41,554 nt of DNA from Bacteroidales bacterium (GTDB lineage: Bacteria > Bacteroidota > Bacteroidia > Bacteroidales > JAIOZK01): assembly GCA_021738625.1 (NCBI GenBank), contig JAIPBS010000038.1, positions 1-41,554 of the forward strand, in the 5' to 3' direction. The notes beneath the pieces were generated by a model. That model was not told where the DNA came from and ran no database searches. It saw only the letters and a list, made by a program, of their open reading frames with translations. Made by a program: the position numbers and the translations under genes. Shown here in pieces: positions 18,677 to 28,203 of this stretch; the stretch's first letter is position 1; each line of letters starts with the position of its first letter.

Positions 18677-19921
18677 TTAGTCCAGCGAATGCACCACCAA
18701 TCCGCTTCTGAGCTTAGGCTCGAACCAGGTGGTTTTCGGGGGCATGATGTTTCCGCTGTCTGCAATGTCGATCAGCTGTTTCATGCTGACAGGATATAGG
18801 GCAAATGCCGCTTTCATTTCACCGCTGTCAACACGTCTTTTCAACTCTTCCAGTCCCCTTATGCCGCCTACAAAGTCGATGCGCTTGGATCTTCTCAGAT
18901 CCTCAATGTCCAGCACGGGTACCAGAACCTGTTTGGTTAGGATGGTCACATCCAATACACCGATAGGGTCGTTGTCGTCGTAGGTATCGTTTTTGGCAGT
19001 GAGCGAATACCATTCCCCCTCAAGATACATGCTGAAATTATGCAGTTTTTCAGGCTTGTAAATGGATGGTCCTTTCTTTTCAATTTCAAAGGATTCGTTT
19101 AGTTTCTCAATGAATTCCGTTTTGCTTAAACCATTCAAATCCTTGATCAGCCTGTTGTAGTCGATGATGTTCAGTTGATCATCCGGAAAATGAACCGCCA
19201 GGAAATAATTGTATTCTTCATTTCCTGTATGATTGGGATTGTTTTCCCGTCGTTCTTTCCCGACCAGCGCCGCGGCTGCAGTTCTGTGATGTCCGTCGGC
19301 CACATAGGTGGAAGGGATTTTGTCGAAAAGCTCACTGATCCTGTCGATTGTTTCCTTGTCGCGGATTACCCAAAAATGATGCCCCACACCGTCTTCGGCG
19401 GTGAAGTCATATTCGGGATCGTTTTGGATCACTTTCCCAACGATCTCATCAATTTCGGCTACAGCCGGATAGGAAAAGAAAACCGGTTCGTAGTTCATGC
19501 CGCTTACGCGTACGTGGTTCATGCGGTCTTCTTCTTTATCGGGGCGGGTGAGCTCATGCTTCTTGATCACATTGTTCAGATAATCATCCACTGATGCACA
19601 ACCAACAAGCCCGTACTGGGTTTTGCCATTCATGGTTTGTGCATAAACATATAGATAGTCTTCCTCATCCTGGAAAAGCACTTTTTTTTCCAGTAGTTCA
19701 AAAAAGTTTTCCTTTCCCTTTTGATAAACTTCCTGGCTATAGTGGTCCATATCATCCGGGAGGTCAATCTCAGGTTTGATCACATGCAGGAAGGACAATT
19801 CATTATCGCCTGCTTCTGCTCTCGCTTCTTCTTTGTTTAAAACATCATAGGGGCGGGAGGCAATTCTTGCCGCCTTGTCCTTAAGGGGTCTGATTCCTTT
19901 AAATGCTTTTAAAACTGCCAT
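18677..19921 (-). CDS. DUF1015 family protein
   Basis: The 414-residue protein matches DUF1015: an N-terminal FKGIRPLKDKAARIASRPYDVL, then LTRPDKEEDRMNHV (a conserved family block) and the central YVADGHHRTAAAAL block, plus a conserved region near the C-terminus. DUF1015 proteins are widespread and their biochemical role is not settled; DGHHR suggests a phosphate- or metal-binding pocket. It is the last gene after serC, serA and the four-helix-bundle gene, an association common in Bacteroidota that points to a role linked to serine metabolism. That link is inferred from position only. Confidence 0.9.
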   Translation of the reverse strand: MAVLKAFKGIRPLKDKAARIASRPYDVLNKEEARAEAGDNELSFLHVIKPEIDLPDDMDHYSQEVYQKGKENFFELLEKKVLFQDEEDYLYVYAQTMNGKTQYGLVGCASVDDYLNNVIKKHELTRPDKEEDRMNHVRVSGMNYEPVFFSYPAVAEIDEIVGKVIQNDPEYDFTAEDGVGHHFWVIRDKETIDRISELFDKIPSTYVADGHHRTAAAALVGKERRENNPNHTGNEEYNYFLAVHFPDDQLNIIDYNRLIKDLNGLSKTEFIEKLNESFEIEKKGPSIYKPEKLHNFSMYLEGEWYSLTAKNDTYDDNDPIGVLDVTILTKQVLVPVLDIEDLRRSKRIDFVGGIRGLEELKRRVDSGEMKAAFALYPVSMKQLIDIADSGNIMPPKTTWFEPKLRSGLVVHSLD

Positions 19922-19948
19922 AGTTTATTCCTTTATCGTTTTAGTTGA

Positions 19949-20386
19949 TCAGTATGCATTATAATCTCTGTCGTCGTTGTGATTGTTACTGGGGGTTCCG
20001 CTATTTGAACGTTGCAAAGAAGTGATCAGTGCGCCCAGCATTTTGGTCATTTCAATGAGTTGCGATCTGGAATGTTCTTCATTAATCTCATCCCAGATAT
20101 CGGTATTCCTGAGGATGGTGGTTAATACCAGACATTCTCTAACGGCACTCTTGGCCATTTTCAGATAATAGATAAACTGGTTTTTGTTTCTGGCAGAACC
20201 TTCTGCAATGTTGAGGGCAATGTTTCGGGAGGAGGTCATAAAATGCTCCGAAACATTTTGGCTGCCGTCAAGGGTGGCCTCTGCCAGTGACATTTGGCTC
20301 CATTTGATGTAGTCGAGCGCTTTGTGATAAATGCGAAGGTCTTCAAATCTGAAGAAGGTGTTTTTTTTCTCTGTTTCTTGTTCCAT
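19949..20386 (-). CDS. Four-helix-bundle protein (23S rRNA intervening-sequence protein family)
   Basis: The 145-residue protein shows the family pattern: FRFEDLRIYHKALDYI at the start, then RNIALNIAEGSARN (the conserved N-I-A-E-G block), FIYYLKMAKSAVRECL, and a last helix ending in a polar tail. The fold is a pentamer-forming four-helix bundle first found in intervening sequences of 23S rRNA genes, but most copies in Bacteroidota are free-standing and of unknown function. Here it sits inside the serine operon, 71 bases downstream of serA and 27 bases upstream of DUF1015, so it is probably a stable member of that unit rather than a mobile passenger. Confidence 0.88.
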   Translation of the reverse strand: MEQETEKKNTFFRFEDLRIYHKALDYIKWSQMSLAEATLDGSQNVSEHFMTSSRNIALNIAEGSARNKNQFIYYLKMAKSAVRECLVLTTILRNTDIWDEINEEHSRSQLIEMTKMLGALITSLQRSNSGTPSNNHNDDRDYNAY

Positions 20387-20457
20387 TTTAAGAAATGTTT
20401 AATTATAAAATAGAACCGCTGGCCGGGCGGCCAACGGTTGATCAAATGATGTGCTTT

Positions 20458-21378
20458 TTAATTCACTTTGAACTGGGTGTTTCCTTCTTCAAGGAAATCC
20501 CTGATTTGATTTGCAGCTGCGATACCGGCGTTGATATTGGCTTCTGCAGTTTGGGCGCCCATTTTTTTAGGGGTGAAAAAATACCTTCCCTCGAATTTGC
20601 TTCCGATTTCCTCCGCACAATCGGGTGCAATGTCGGAGAGGTATTGAAAATCACTTCTTTTTTCAAAGGTCTCGAGCAATCCGTCTTCGTCAATTACTTC
20701 CTTTCTTGCAGTATTTACCAGAACAGCATTTTCCGGCATGCTTTGCAACAAATTGTAGTTGATCGATTTTTTTGTTTTTTCATTGGCTGGTATATGCAAT
20801 GAAATATACTGGCATTGTTCGTACAGCTCTTCAATAGAATCGATTGCTTTAACACCTTCATTTTCGATGTCGTCTTTGGCGATAAACGGATCAAAGGCAT
20901 AAACGATCATTCCAAAACCTCTTGCGATGTTGGCAACATATCTGCCAACATTACCAAAGGCGTGGATTCCGAGTTTCTTACCCCTGAGCTCTGTGCCGGC
21001 TTTACCGTCGAACTGGTTCCTGGCCTGGAAAACCATCATTCCGAGTGCCAGTTCGGCAACAGCGTTTGAATTCTGACCTGGGGTGTTCATAACAACCACA
21101 TCTTTGGCGGTTGCTGCTTGCAGATCGACATTGTCGTAGCCCGCTCCCGCCCTGACAACGATTTTAAGTTTGTCGGCAGCGTTGATCACGGATTTGTCAA
21201 TCTTGTCAGAGCGCACGATCAGTGCATCAGTATCTTTAACAGCGCTGATCAATTCGGATTGATCCCCATATTTTTCCAGCAGGGCAAATTCGTAGCCTGC
21301 ATTCTTACAAATGTTTTCAATTTGCTCAACAGCGGCTGGTGCAAATGGTTTTACTGTGGCAACTAATACTTTTGTCAT
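20458..21378 (-). CDS. serA: D-3-phosphoglycerate dehydrogenase, short form with catalytic Lys
   Basis: This catalyses the first step of phosphorylated serine synthesis, oxidising 3-phosphoglycerate with NAD. The 306-residue protein has only the substrate and nucleotide domains: VRAGAGYDNVD, the Rossmann motif HAFGNVGR (139-146), and VNTARKEVIDE with catalytic Arg225. Where most 2-hydroxyacid dehydrogenases have the catalytic His in a TPHxGxxT motif, this protein reads TPKKMGAQTAEAN, so Lys271 or Lys272 takes its place. A Lys-type short PGDH without regulatory ACT domain is known, for example from Entamoeba, so this is likely functional and not feedback-controlled by serine through an ACT domain. 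It lies 36 bases after serC. Confidence 0.94.
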   Translation of the reverse strand: MTKVLVATVKPFAPAAVEQIENICKNAGYEFALLEKYGDQSELISAVKDTDALIVRSDKIDKSVINAADKLKIVVRAGAGYDNVDLQAATAKDVVVMNTPGQNSNAVAELALGMMVFQARNQFDGKAGTELRGKKLGIHAFGNVGRYVANIARGFGMIVYAFDPFIAKDDIENEGVKAIDSIEELYEQCQYISLHIPANEKTKKSINYNLLQSMPENAVLVNTARKEVIDEDGLLETFEKRSDFQYLSDIAPDCAEEIGSKFEGRYFFTPKKMGAQTAEANINAGIAAANQIRDFLEEGNTQFKVN

Positions 21379-21414
21379 CTCAATAAGTTTTTAGGTTAGA
21401 AAATTTGGTAATGA

Positions 21415-22485
21415 TTAGATTGATTTCTCAAAGTCCTGCATCACCTGTACCAGTGCTTCCACGCTTTCGTGGGGCATAGCATTGTATAGGGAAGCCCTGA
21501 ATCCACCCACCGAGCGATGACCTTTTATGCCGATCATGCCTTTGGATGTTGCAAATTCATAAAAGTCTTTTTCGTGTTTTTCAAATTCCTCGTTCATCAC
21601 AAAGCAAACGTTCATAAGGGAGCGATCTTCAGGATTGTCGACGGTGGGTTTAAACAATTTGTTCCTGTTGATCTCACCGTATAAAAGTTCTGCTTTCTTT
21701 TTATTGGTTTTTTCCATCTCCTTGATACCGCCCATATTGTCGAGCCATTTCAGGGTTTGTAGGCATCCGTATATCGGCAGGCAGGGTGGGGTATTGAACA
21801 TGGAACCCTTATCGATGTGGGTCTGATAATTCAACATGGTTGGAATGGGGCGGTCGGTTTTACCAAGCACATCGTTTTTTACGACCACAAATGTAACCCC
21901 GGCAGGACCCAGGTTTTTTTGCGCTCCGCCATAAATGATGGCATATTTGCTCACATCAAGCGGGCGGCTGAATATATCCGATGACATATCGGCTACCAAA
22001 GGAACTTCAACATCAAAATCTTCTTTTATCTCCGTGCCGTAAATGGTGTTGTTGGTGGTAATATGGAAATAATCAGCATCAGCCGGAATTTTCCATCCCC
22101 TGGGTATATAGTTGAAATTTTTGTCTTCGGATGTGGCAACTACATCAACTTCTCCGAAAAACTTTGCTTCCTTGATGGCTTTTTTCGACCAGGCGCCTGT
22201 GTTGAGATAGGCGGCTTTTTGTTTCATCAGGTTGAATGGAATCATAGCAAACTGTGTGCTTGCGCCACCACCCAGGAATAAAACAGAATAACCTTCCGGA
22301 ATGTTGAGCAATTTAATGAACAGCTCTACCGCTTCATCCATAACGGCTTGAAATTCTTTGCTCCTGTGCGAAATCTCCATGATGGACAAACCGATTCCGT
22401 CGAGATCTTCAACAGCTTTTGCAGTGTTTTCAATAGTAAATTGAGGCAGGATCGAAGGACCTGCATAAAAATTATGCTTCTTCAT
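21415..22485 (-). CDS. serC: Phosphoserine aminotransferase
   Basis: SerC converts 3-phosphohydroxypyruvate and glutamate to phosphoserine and 2-oxoglutarate. The 356-residue PLP enzyme starts [13 protein letters not shown], shows [10 protein letters not shown], the [13 protein letters not shown] phosphate-binding block, and the PLP lysine Lys190 in [11 protein letters not shown]. The C-terminal [19 protein letters not shown] is the usual substrate-binding block. It is the first gene of the serC-serA-four-helix-DUF1015 operon. A TAnnTTTG element (TATCTTTG, reverse of 22542-22549) stands about 57 bases upstream. The acyl-CoA reductase gene is divergent from it. Confidence 0.98.
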   Translation of the reverse strand: MKKHNFYAGPSILPQFTIENTAKAVEDLDGIGLSIMEISHRSKEFQAVMDEAVELFIKLLNIPEGYSVLFLGGGASTQFAMIPFNLMKQKAAYLNTGAWSKKAIKEAKFFGEVDVVATSEDKNFNYIPRGWKIPADADYFHITTNNTIYGTEIKEDFDVEVPLVADMSSDIFSRPLDVSKYAIIYGGAQKNLGPAGVTFVVVKNDVLGKTDRPIPTMLNYQTHIDKGSMFNTPPCLPIYGCLQTLKWLDNMGGIKEMEKTNKKKAELLYGEINRNKLFKPTVDNPEDRSLMNVCFVMNEEFEKHEKDFYEFATSKGMIGIKGHRSVGGFRASLYNAMPHESVEALVQVMQDFEKSI

Positions 22486-22541
22486 AATTACAGATTTTGG
22501 TGTTGGTTAAACATTATATGTTCTTTTAAACTAAGAAATTG

Positions 22542-22549
22542 CAAAGATA
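22542..22549 (-). promoter_or_regulatory. -7 element of the serC operon
   Basis: The reverse strand reads TATCTTTG, an exact TAnnTTTG match, giving a leader of roughly 50 bases before the serC ATG at 22485. No strong -33 TTTG is visible. Confidence 0.5.
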
Positions 22550-22600
22550 AAAATTATACCTTAATTTGGCGCTTTTTACCCTGTTATCTTTTTGTTATCT

Positions 22601-22608
22601 TATTTTTG
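22601..22608 (+). promoter_or_regulatory. -7 element of the acyl-CoA reductase gene
   Basis: TATTTTTG, an exact TAnnTTTG match, lies 22 bases before the ATG at 22631 and supports that start over the longer frame from 22592, which would begin inside the promoter. Confidence 0.45.
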
Positions 22609-22630
22609 CAAAGGCAAACATTTGTGTATT

Positions 22631-23686
22631 ATGGATATTGAGGAAAAGTTACATGCATTTGCGAAACTGGGCAATTACCTTCGGGCCGTTTGGGCTGAAC
22701 AACTCCCAGAAAATTTAACTGCCGCTCAAAGAAAGTTTGGCGAGCTTGCACAGCATCCTGAAACCAAAAACCCCTGGTTTGTTACCAGGCACGTAAACTA
22801 CGCGCTAAAGGCAATATCGGATAATTTGAGGCCGGAATTCCTTCAGGAATGGATAGAACCCTACAAGTCAGGCTTGGAGCAAAATGAACCTTTGAAAACC
22901 ATTGCTGTCGTTATGGCCGGAAATATCCCTATGGTTGGTTTTCATGATTTTGTGAGTGTGCTGGTTTCGGGCAATCGTTTTCTTGGGAAACTGTCTTCCC
23001 AGGATCGATACTTATTGCCTGCGCTTTCAGATGTGCTTGTTGAATTGGAACCCAAATTTAAAGAACGGATTTTTTTCACCGAAGATGTTCTAAAAGATTT
23101 CGATGCAGTGATTGCAACAGGAAGCAACAACACTTCCAGGTATTTTGATTACTATTTCGGGAAATATCCCAATCTCATCCGTGAAAACAGGAATGGGGTT
23201 GCCGTTCTGACGGGAGATGAGTCATTTGCCGAACTGAATGCCCTTGGTAAGGATATCCTGCTCTACTTTGGTTTGGGTTGCAGGAATGTTTCCAAGCTAT
23301 ATGTACCAAAAGGCTTTGCAATTGACATGCTTTTTGAGCCACTGCAGGAATATGATTACGTTGCCGACAACCATAAATACAGAAACAACTACGATTATTT
23401 TAAAACCATCTACATGGTGAATCGTGAAAATTTCCAGGATAACGGTTTTATTTTGTTCAGAGCGATGGATCAGATAAGCACTCCCGTATCTGTTGTGCAC
23501 TATGAACGATATGAAAAAGTGGAGCAGGTAAAAGCTCAGCTTCTGGATAAAAAAGACAATATTCAATGTGTTGTTGGCAGAAATGGAATCATTCAAGATG
23601 AAATAGCTTTCGGACACAGTCAGGATCCGCAATTGTGGGATTATGCAGATGGAAGGGATACGCTTCGGTTTTTACTGAACCTGTAA
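22631..23686 (+). CDS. Acyl-CoA reductase, LuxC-like
   Basis: This 351-residue protein belongs to the LuxC/acyl-CoA reductase family (aldehyde-dehydrogenase fold). It shows VVMAGNIPMVGFHDF (the nucleotide-site block), IATGSNNTSRYFDYYF, and the catalytic cysteine Cys217 in YFGLGCRNVSKLYVP. Family members reduce long-chain acyl-CoA or acyl thioesters to aldehydes. No luciferase genes are present, and the Bacteroidota members commonly lie beside serC as here, so a biosynthetic role unrelated to light is expected; the substrate is unknown. The ATG at 22631 (MDIEEKLHAF) is chosen, as the longer frame starts within the promoter region. Confidence 0.88.
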   Translation: MDIEEKLHAFAKLGNYLRAVWAEQLPENLTAAQRKFGELAQHPETKNPWFVTRHVNYALKAISDNLRPEFLQEWIEPYKSGLEQNEPLKTIAVVMAGNIPMVGFHDFVSVLVSGNRFLGKLSSQDRYLLPALSDVLVELEPKFKERIFFTEDVLKDFDAVIATGSNNTSRYFDYYFGKYPNLIRENRNGVAVLTGDESFAELNALGKDILLYFGLGCRNVSKLYVPKGFAIDMLFEPLQEYDYVADNHKYRNNYDYFKTIYMVNRENFQDNGFILFRAMDQISTPVSVVHYERYEKVEQVKAQLLDKKDNIQCVVGRNGIIQDEIAFGHSQDPQLWDYADGRDTLRFLLNL

Positions 23687-23702
23687 AAAAGTTTAATCTT
23701 GT

Positions 23703-23733
23703 TTTGTTGTTTACTAAAAAATAATTAATTTTG
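23703..23733 (+). promoter_or_regulatory. Consensus Bacteroidota promoter of rpmE2
   Basis: TTTG (23703-23706), 19 bases, then TAATTTTG (23726-23733): both the -33 and -7 elements match consensus with ideal spacing. It lies 25 bases before the L31 start and is the best promoter in the window, fitting a strongly expressed ribosomal protein gene. Confidence 0.75.
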
Positions 23734-23758
23734 CACGCCTAAAAAACTGGAAGAAAAT

Positions 23759-24025
23759 ATGAAAAAAGGAATTCACCCGGACGATTATAAATTGGTTGTT
23801 TTTAAAGACATGTCGAATGATTATGCCTTCATGACAAAATCAACAGCTAAAACGAAAGATACCATCAAGTGGGAAGACGGTAAAGATTATCCACTTGTTA
23901 AACTTGAAATCTCACATACCTCGCATCCTTTCTTCACAGGAAAGATGAAACTGGTAGATACCGCCGGGCGTGTTGACAAATTCAAGAATCGCTACAAAAA
24001 GCATTACGACAATAAGAGCAAATAA
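23759..24025 (+). CDS. rpmE2: 50S ribosomal protein L31 type B
   Basis: The 88-residue protein starts [19 protein letters not shown], the L31 start, and contains [42 protein letters not shown] and a basic tail. It lacks the zinc-binding CxxC of the Cys-containing form, so it is the zinc-independent type B (C-minus) L31. In organisms with both forms, type B is induced under zinc starvation; in Bacteroidota it is usually the only copy, and no Zur-like site is evident here. It is monocistronic between a consensus promoter and a strong terminator. Confidence 0.97.
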   Translation: MKKGIHPDDYKLVVFKDMSNDYAFMTKSTAKTKDTIKWEDGKDYPLVKLEISHTSHPFFTGKMKLVDTAGRVDKFKNRYKKHYDNKSK

Positions 24026-24043
24026 GAATGTTCATATCAAAAA

Positions 24044-24076
24044 AAAAGCCCGCCTTAGAAGGAGGGCTTTTTTTTT
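24044..24076 (+). terminator. Terminator of rpmE2
   Basis: A hairpin AAGCCC-G-CCTT / AAGG-A-GGGCTT followed by nine T, starting about 20 bases after the L31 stop. Confidence 0.9.
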
Positions 24077-24204
24077 GCGGGGGTTATTAACAGTTTTTAT
24101 TTTTTATCAACTTTTTTTGCAGCAGATGCAATTATTTATGTGTTTTTTTTGTCTTACTTTCGTTCTATATTGTTACATTTTTAACAAACAATTTTACGCA
24201 CAAC

Positions 24205-25392
24205 ATGAATTACATCATTTTCGACAACTTCAGAAGAAATTACCTGCTTCCAATTTCATTTACCAGGCCCGTTGCGGATATTCGTATTGGTATATTGACA
24301 ATCAGGCAGAAATGGGAAAAACAACTGAATTCAAAAACTTCCAGTTTAACAGAGGAATACCTCGGAAAGAACTATCCCATAGAAAAAGCGGATAACAATA
24401 TCCTGATCAACGGATCGGTTTGTCCGAACGACAAACTTGTTGAGCAAGTAAAAAGCCTAAAGCCCAAAGAAGCCCTTATTACTGGAAATACCATATTAGC
24501 CATGCACGTTGAAGCGGATGACCTTGAAAAAATAGGGGAGGGTGAAACGCATGGCATAAAAGAAATTGAAATTGATGCGGAATATATTAAACTGAACGAA
24601 AGCTGGGATATTTTTGCCAGGAACAGTCAGGCTATTCATGAAGATTTTAATTTTCTCACAACAGGACGTAAATCAGCTCCGATCAGCCCCACCAACAAGC
24701 TGATCGATCAGGAAAACATCTTTTTTGAAGAAGGCGCCAAAGCTGAACATTGCATCATCAACGCCAGTGCAGGCCCCGTTTATATTGGTAAAGATGCAGA
24801 GATCATGGAAGGTGCCATGATCAGAGGCCCGGTTGCCATATGCGAAAATTCCACCGTGAAAATGGGTGCCAAAATATATGGCGGGACTACCATCGGGCCC
24901 TATTGCAAAGTTGGTGGCGAAATAAACAATTGTGTATTTATTGGTTATAGCAACAAAGCACATGACGGTTACCTGGGCAATTCTGTTATTGGCGAATGGT
25001 GCAACATTGGCGCCGGAACAAGCAATTCCAATCTGAAAAATACCTATGATGAAGTTCGTTTGTGGTCTTATCCTGAACAAACTTTTATTAGGACGGGTTT
25101 GCAGTTCTGCGGACTTATCATGGGAGATCATACCAAGTGCGGCATAAACACCACCTTTAATACCGGTACCGTAATTGGCGTTAGTGCGAATGTATACGGC
25201 CCCGGATTTCAGAGAAACTTTATTGCCTCTTTCACCTGGGGAGGAACAAGCGGCTTTCAGCAGTATGATTTTGAAAAGGCCATAGATGTTGCAAAAGTTG
25301 TTTATCAGCGTCGTAATAGGGAGTTTACTCAAAACGATCGCGACATTCTTTTCCATGTTTTCAAAGAATCGCTCAAGAATAAAAAAGTTTAA
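24205..25392 (+). CDS. GlmU-like putative sugar nucleotidyltransferase with left-handed beta-helix
   Basis: The 395-residue protein has an N-terminal nucleotidyltransferase-like domain (MNYIIFDNFRRNYLLPISFTRPV; the usual GGxGTR-type loop is replaced by an R-x-x-L-L-P-I-S-F-T-R-P motif) and, from about residue 185, hexapeptide repeats (VYIGKDAEIMEGAMI, IYGGTTIGPYCKVGG, SVIGEWCNIGAGTSNSNLKN) forming a left-handed beta-helix as in the GlmU acetyltransferase half. This is the Bacteroidota GlmU-family arrangement. A role in nucleotide-sugar synthesis for the envelope is likely, but the exact sugar and whether both activities are present cannot be told. It has its own upstream region of 180 bases including the L31 terminator. 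Confidence 0.88.
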   Translation: MNYIIFDNFRRNYLLPISFTRPVADIRIGILTIRQKWEKQLNSKTSSLTEEYLGKNYPIEKADNNILINGSVCPNDKLVEQVKSLKPKEALITGNTILAMHVEADDLEKIGEGETHGIKEIEIDAEYIKLNESWDIFARNSQAIHEDFNFLTTGRKSAPISPTNKLIDQENIFFEEGAKAEHCIINASAGPVYIGKDAEIMEGAMIRGPVAICENSTVKMGAKIYGGTTIGPYCKVGGEINNCVFIGYSNKAHDGYLGNSVIGEWCNIGAGTSNSNLKNTYDEVRLWSYPEQTFIRTGLQFCGLIMGDHTKCGINTTFNTGTVIGVSANVYGPGFQRNFIASFTWGGTSGFQQYDFEKAIDVAKVVYQRRNREFTQNDRDILFHVFKESLKNKKV

Positions 25393-25468
25393 GTCTGCTA
25401 CGTTTCTGTTTTTGGCACATATATTGACATTTAATGCCCCAATTGAAAATTTATATCTTTTGTGATAG

Positions 25469-25507
25469 TTAAGATTTTGTTGATCAGGTGTTTATCTTAA
25501 TCAACAA
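25469..25507 (+). promoter_or_regulatory. Two interleaved inverted repeats upstream of lon
   Basis: TTAAGAT (25469-25475) pairs with ATCTTAA (25494-25500), and TTGTTGAT (25477-25484) pairs with ATCAACAA (25500-25507). The arms interleave, so the two stems could form a pseudoknot or alternative hairpins in RNA, or two overlapping operators in DNA. The region ends about 60 bases before the lon start. No known CIRCE or HAIR consensus is matched. Confidence 0.45.
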
Positions 25508-25568
25508 ATGATTACCCCATGAAAGATCATTGTTAAACTGACATATTGACTTATACGTTTATCAGCTT

Positions 25569-28016
25569 ATGTTTTGGAATGAAAATAAAAAGGAATTCTC
25601 AGATATGGTAGATGCGGAAACAGAATTTATCCCGCTTTTATCTACGGAAGAAGAAGAACAAATGAACGCTGAAGAAATTCCTGAAGCCTTACCCATATTA
25701 CCTTTAAGAAATACCGTCTTGTTTCCCGGTGTGGTGATCCCGATCACAGTTGGCCGCGATAAAAGCATCAAGCTCATAAGGGAGGCATATAAAAGTAAAG
25801 CCCTGATTGGTGTGGTGGCACAGCGTGATGTCGAAGTGGAGGATCCCGGTTTTAAAGACCTGAACCGCATCGGGACCATGGCCAGCATCATCAGGATTTT
25901 ACAGATGCCCGATGGAAGCACCACAGCCATTATACAGGGAAAGAAACGTTTCGAGCTTGTCGATCTGATCCAAACAGACCCTTATTTCAAAGCTACTGTT
26001 AAGTCTTTTGATAAGATCGAAAAACATGAAAAAGACCTTAAATTCAAGGCTTTGATTGATTCACTTACCGATTTGAGCATTCAGATTATCAAGCAATCTC
26101 CCAATATACCCTCGGAAGCAAGTTTTGCTATCAAGAATATCGAAAGCCCAGTTTTCCTGGTAAACTTCATTTCATCCAATTTAAATATAGATGTCAGGGA
26201 GAAACAGGATTTGCTTGAGATATCCGATTTAAAAGAACGCGCAAACCGTGTGTTGGCAAACCTGAGCAGGGAACTTCAGATGGTGGAGTTGAAATCACAG
26301 ATTCAGGATAAGGTTAAAACCGACATTGATAAGCAGCAACGTGATTATTTGCTCAACCAGCAATTAAAAACCATTCAGGAGGAATTGGGCGGTAATCCCA
26401 ATGAACAGGAAATCAGTGAGCTGATTGAGAAGGCCAAGGATAAAAAATGGACCAGGGAAGTTGCTGAAACTTTTGACAAGGAACTGAAAAAGTTGCAGCG
26501 GATGAACCCCCAGGCGGCTGAATATTCCATACAGGTGAATTATCTCGAGATGTTGGTAGATCTTCCCTGGAGTGAATATACCAAAGATAATCTCGATTTA
26601 AATCACGCCAGGAAAGTGCTGGACGAGGATCATTATGGGCTTGAAAAGATCAAGGAGCGAATACTGGAATACCTGGCGGTGATCAAGCTTAAGAATGATC
26701 TTAAATCACCCATCCTTTGCCTGGTAGGACCTCCGGGCGTTGGGAAAACTTCACTTGGGAAATCCATTGCCCGGGCTTTGAGCAGGAAATATATCCGCAT
26801 GTCGCTGGGTGGCGTGAGAGACGAAGCTGAATTGAGAGGCCATCGGAAGACATACATAGGCGCTATGCCTGGAAGGATTATTCAAAGGCTGAGGAAAGCC
26901 AAATCTTCCAACCCGGTTTTTGTGCTGGATGAAGTAGATAAGGTAAGCGGCGCAAATATCAGTGGTGATCCGCAGGCTGCCCTGCTGGAAATCCTCGATC
27001 CGGAACAAAATACGAACTTCTATGACAATTATCTCGAAATGGATTACGATCTTTCGAAGGTGATGTTTATCGGTACGGCAAATACCCTGGCCACCGTCCA
27101 TCCAGCGCTTCGCGACAGGATGGAGGTGATCAACCTGAGTGGTTACCTGCTGGAAGAAAAAATTGAAATTGCCAAAAGACATCTAATCCCCAAACAGTTT
27201 AACGAACACGGCCTGAAAAAAAACCAACTGATCTTTTCAAAAAACATACTTGAGAAGATCATTGATGATTATACCCGTGAAGCCGGCGTGCGGTCTCTTG
27301 AAAAGAACATCGCCAAGCTCATTCGCCATTATGCCAAATTCATTGCCATGGAGGAAAGGTATGAGAAGAGCATCCAGGCAAATGACCTGGTTAAGATTCT
27401 TGGTCCTGCACACAATGTTAGAGACCGTGAGCTCAAAAACGATGTGGCAGGCGTTGTTACGGGTCTGGCCTGGACTGCTGCAGGAGGAGAAATTCTGTTT
27501 GTTGAGGTGAGCTTAAGCCCAGGCAAAGGCAGCCTGACCATGACCGGTAATCTGGGTGAGGTGATGAAAGAGTCGGCAACCATCGCTTTTGAATACCTGA
27601 AAGCCCACGCCAATATTCTCAGTATCAATCCGGATGTGTTCAAAAAGTGGAACGTTCACATTCATATACCGGAAGGCGCCACGCCCAAGGATGGCCCGTC
27701 TGCGGGGATTACTATGTTCACCGCCCTTGCTTCGGCATTCACCCAAAGAAAAATCAGAAGCAAGCTGGCCATGACGGGCGAGATCACATTGCGCGGAAAA
27801 GTTCTGCCGGTGGGGGGCATAAAAGAAAAAATCCTCGCTGCAAAACGCTCAAAAATAAAAGACGTGGTTTTGTCGGTCGAAAATGAAAAAGACATCAAAG
27901 ACATCAAAAAGGAATATATTGAAGGCCTTCGTTTCCATTATGTTGATCAGATGATTGAGATCGTGGACAAAGCCCTTTTGAAAGAGAAGGTCAAACATCC
28001 CGTAAAACTGAGCTGA
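25569..28016 (+). CDS. lon: ATP-dependent protease Lon
   Basis: Lon degrades misfolded and regulatory proteins in the cytoplasm. The 815-residue protein carries the N-terminal substrate-binding domain ([19 protein letters not shown], starting about residue 41), a coiled-coil middle, the AAA+ module with Walker [10 protein letters not shown] (about 387-395) and Walker B FVLDEVDK, and the C-terminal protease domain with Ser711 in [11 protein letters not shown] and Lys754 in GGIKEKI, spaced as in the E. coli Ser679/Lys722 dyad. An acidic N-terminal extension of about 40 residues precedes the LON domain. The upstream region holds an unusual pair of inverted repeats. It is monocistronic, ending at a strong hairpin. 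Confidence 0.98.
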   Translation: MFWNENKKEFSDMVDAETEFIPLLSTEEEEQMNAEEIPEALPILPLRNTVLFPGVVIPITVGRDKSIKLIREAYKSKALIGVVAQRDVEVEDPGFKDLNRIGTMASIIRILQMPDGSTTAIIQGKKRFELVDLIQTDPYFKATVKSFDKIEKHEKDLKFKALIDSLTDLSIQIIKQSPNIPSEASFAIKNIESPVFLVNFISSNLNIDVREKQDLLEISDLKERANRVLANLSRELQMVELKSQIQDKVKTDIDKQQRDYLLNQQLKTIQEELGGNPNEQEISELIEKAKDKKWTREVAETFDKELKKLQRMNPQAAEYSIQVNYLEMLVDLPWSEYTKDNLDLNHARKVLDEDHYGLEKIKERILEYLAVIKLKNDLKSPILCLVGPPGVGKTSLGKSIARALSRKYIRMSLGGVRDEAELRGHRKTYIGAMPGRIIQRLRKAKSSNPVFVLDEVDKVSGANISGDPQAALLEILDPEQNTNFYDNYLEMDYDLSKVMFIGTANTLATVHPALRDRMEVINLSGYLLEEKIEIAKRHLIPKQFNEHGLKKNQLIFSKNILEKIIDDYTREAGVRSLEKNIAKLIRHYAKFIAMEERYEKSIQANDLVKILGPAHNVRDRELKNDVAGVVTGLAWTAAGGEILFVEVSLSPGKGSLTMTGNLGEVMKESATIAFEYLKAHANILSINPDVFKKWNVHIHIPEGATPKDGPSAGITMFTALASAFTQRKIRSKLAMTGEITLRGKVLPVGGIKEKILAAKRSKIKDVVLSVENEKDIKDIKKEYIEGLRFHYVDQMIEIVDKALLKEKVKHPVKLS

Positions 28017-28048
28017 CCCTGAGTCGGTTTCTCAAGCATACTTAAATC

Positions 28049-28076
28049 AGAAAGGCGGTAAAGTTACCGCCTTTCT
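28049..28076 (+). terminator. Hairpin terminator after lon
   Basis: A perfect dyad AGAAAGGCGGTAA / TTACCGCCTTTCT (28049-28061 with 28064-28076) lies 33 bases past the lon stop. The T tract is part of the stem rather than a long tail, so termination may be less efficient than at rpmE2. Confidence 0.75.
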
Positions 28077-28203
28077 TAAATCACTCTGCCGCGGGATCAA
28101 ATTGCATGATCCCTAAAAAATATTTTTTCTAATGCAAGATAGTAAGAATTTTGTTAATCGATGCTAAAAATTGTTAACTGTTTGTTTTAATTTTGGCTTT
28201 TCA

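Noticed and set aside
24673..25356. 227-codon open frame on the minus strand inside the GlmU-like gene
   Set aside because: Its Gly/Ile pattern is the complement of the hexapeptide repeats on the other strand, so it is not an independent gene.
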